From NCBI GenBank assembly GCA_021324715.1, contig JAJPIN010000246.1:1-6731 (forward strand): a DNA stretch of 6,731 nucleotides. The letters are read 5' to 3'. Made by a program: the position numbers and the translations under genes. Shown here one piece after another: positions 6,444 to 6,731 of this stretch. Source of the stretch: Nitrososphaeria archaeon. GTDB taxonomy: Archaea > Thermoproteota > Nitrososphaeria > Nitrososphaerales > Nitrososphaeraceae. The notes beneath the pieces were generated by a model. The model had not been told where the DNA came from. It saw nothing but the letters and a program-made list of their open reading frames with translations, and ran no database searches. Position 1 is the first letter of the stretch; each line of letters begins with the position of its first letter.

Positions 6444-6632
6444 TTACCTGGCAAATTTTGATAATTGTTTTGGTATACCAATAATGCTTGAAACGATATA
6501 CTAAGCAGGAACGAAATTGTGTCCAAAAAGTATATGATCTACTTCCATCTGCTTTATTTTTTGAATATCGCCTCCCATCTCATCAATCGTACCCGTCAAT
6601 GGAAATCTTTGGCCTTGGCCAAACTGGCTTTA
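6444..6632 (-). pseudogene. C-terminal remnant of a third LLM-type (luciferase-like) oxidoreductase
   Basis: Read on the minus strand, bases 6629-6504 encode about 42 residues including RFPLTGTIDEMGGDIQKI and KQMEVDHILFGHNFVPA. This resembles the C-terminal end of F420-type LLM proteins, where a LxGTxEEIxxDI helix is followed by GVDHIIF. An in-frame TAG (6501-6503) interrupts it; beyond that the frame continues with YIVSSIIG, then IPKQLSKFAR, which looks like a natural LLM C terminus, to TAA at 6444-6446. The fragment opens at a TAA (6630-6632), and no ATG offers a full protein. Farther upstream (about 6633-6680) a shifted frame reads ARISLKASLAKA, which may be the preceding strand of the same protein, suggesting a frameshift as well. 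It is not a copy of either intact LLM gene here. Remaining parts, if any, lie beyond the right edge. Assigned by pattern only, so moderate confidence. Confidence 0.6.
6608..6623. repeat. 7-bp inverted repeat with 2-nt loop
   Basis: TTTGGCC, TT, GGCCAAA; equally a tandem duplication of TTGGCC (6609-6620). It sits inside the LLM remnant close to where the homology seems to change frame, so slippage here could have contributed to the decay. Too short a loop for a good hairpin; not a clear terminator. Confidence 0.3.
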
Positions 6633-6731
6633 AGGCTTATTCTTGCTCAATGTTTAGGATCGCTTTATTATTTGACCGATTTGATCAAGCTATGATCCAA
6701 ATGGTCCAAAGTTACCAAAGTGACCAATTGG

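Overview
The window looks like a stretch of archaeal chromosome, most probably from a soil ammonia-oxidising thaumarchaeote (Nitrososphaerota, Nitrososphaera/Nitrosocosmicus-like). This is inferred. The DNA is AT-rich and gene-sparse, no start codon has a convincing Shine-Dalgarno sequence, and six of the starts have an AT-rich TATA-like box 24-29 nt upstream, the arrangement of archaeal leaderless transcripts. The gene families (COG3826-type 2-oxoglutarate oxygenase, DUF1059, VOC, DUF488, luciferase-like oxidoreductases, SDR) suit the accessory part of such genomes. No rRNA, tRNA, CRISPR array, transposase or phage gene was found.

Layout. 1-659 (+): a 2-oxoglutarate/Fe(II) oxygenase cut by, or starting at, the left edge. 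771-959 (-): a small DUF1059 protein. 960-1207: non-coding, with the promoters of the two genes flanking it. 1208-1632 (+): a VOC/glyoxalase-fold gene broken by a one-base frameshift in a run of six C. 1705-2073 (+): a DUF488 protein. 2165-2830 (-): a membrane protein with an N-terminal hydrophobic segment, a long acidic Gln/Glu/Asn-rich linker and three C-terminal membrane helices. 3086-4045 (-): a luciferase-like (LLM) oxidoreductase. 4310-5137 (-): a classical SDR oxidoreductase. 5226-6263 (+): a second LLM protein of a different, bacterial-looking subfamily, divergent from the SDR across a short two-way promoter region. 6264-6731: mostly non-coding, but the minus strand holds the degraded C-terminal end of a third LLM protein.

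How the genes work together. No multi-gene operon is evident: genes alternate strand or are separated by 70-260 bp, and most seem to have their own promoter. The right half is a loose group of flavin/F420- and NAD(P)-dependent oxidoreductases (two intact LLM genes, one LLM remnant, one SDR), suggesting a region where redox or detoxification genes are gained and lost. The LLM gene at 5226 and the broken VOC gene are visibly richer in G+C than their neighbours, which fits acquisition from bacteria. I see no defence system or clearly new multi-gene system. The most notable items are the single-base break in the VOC gene, the undescribed LLM remnant at the right edge, and the membrane protein of unknown function.
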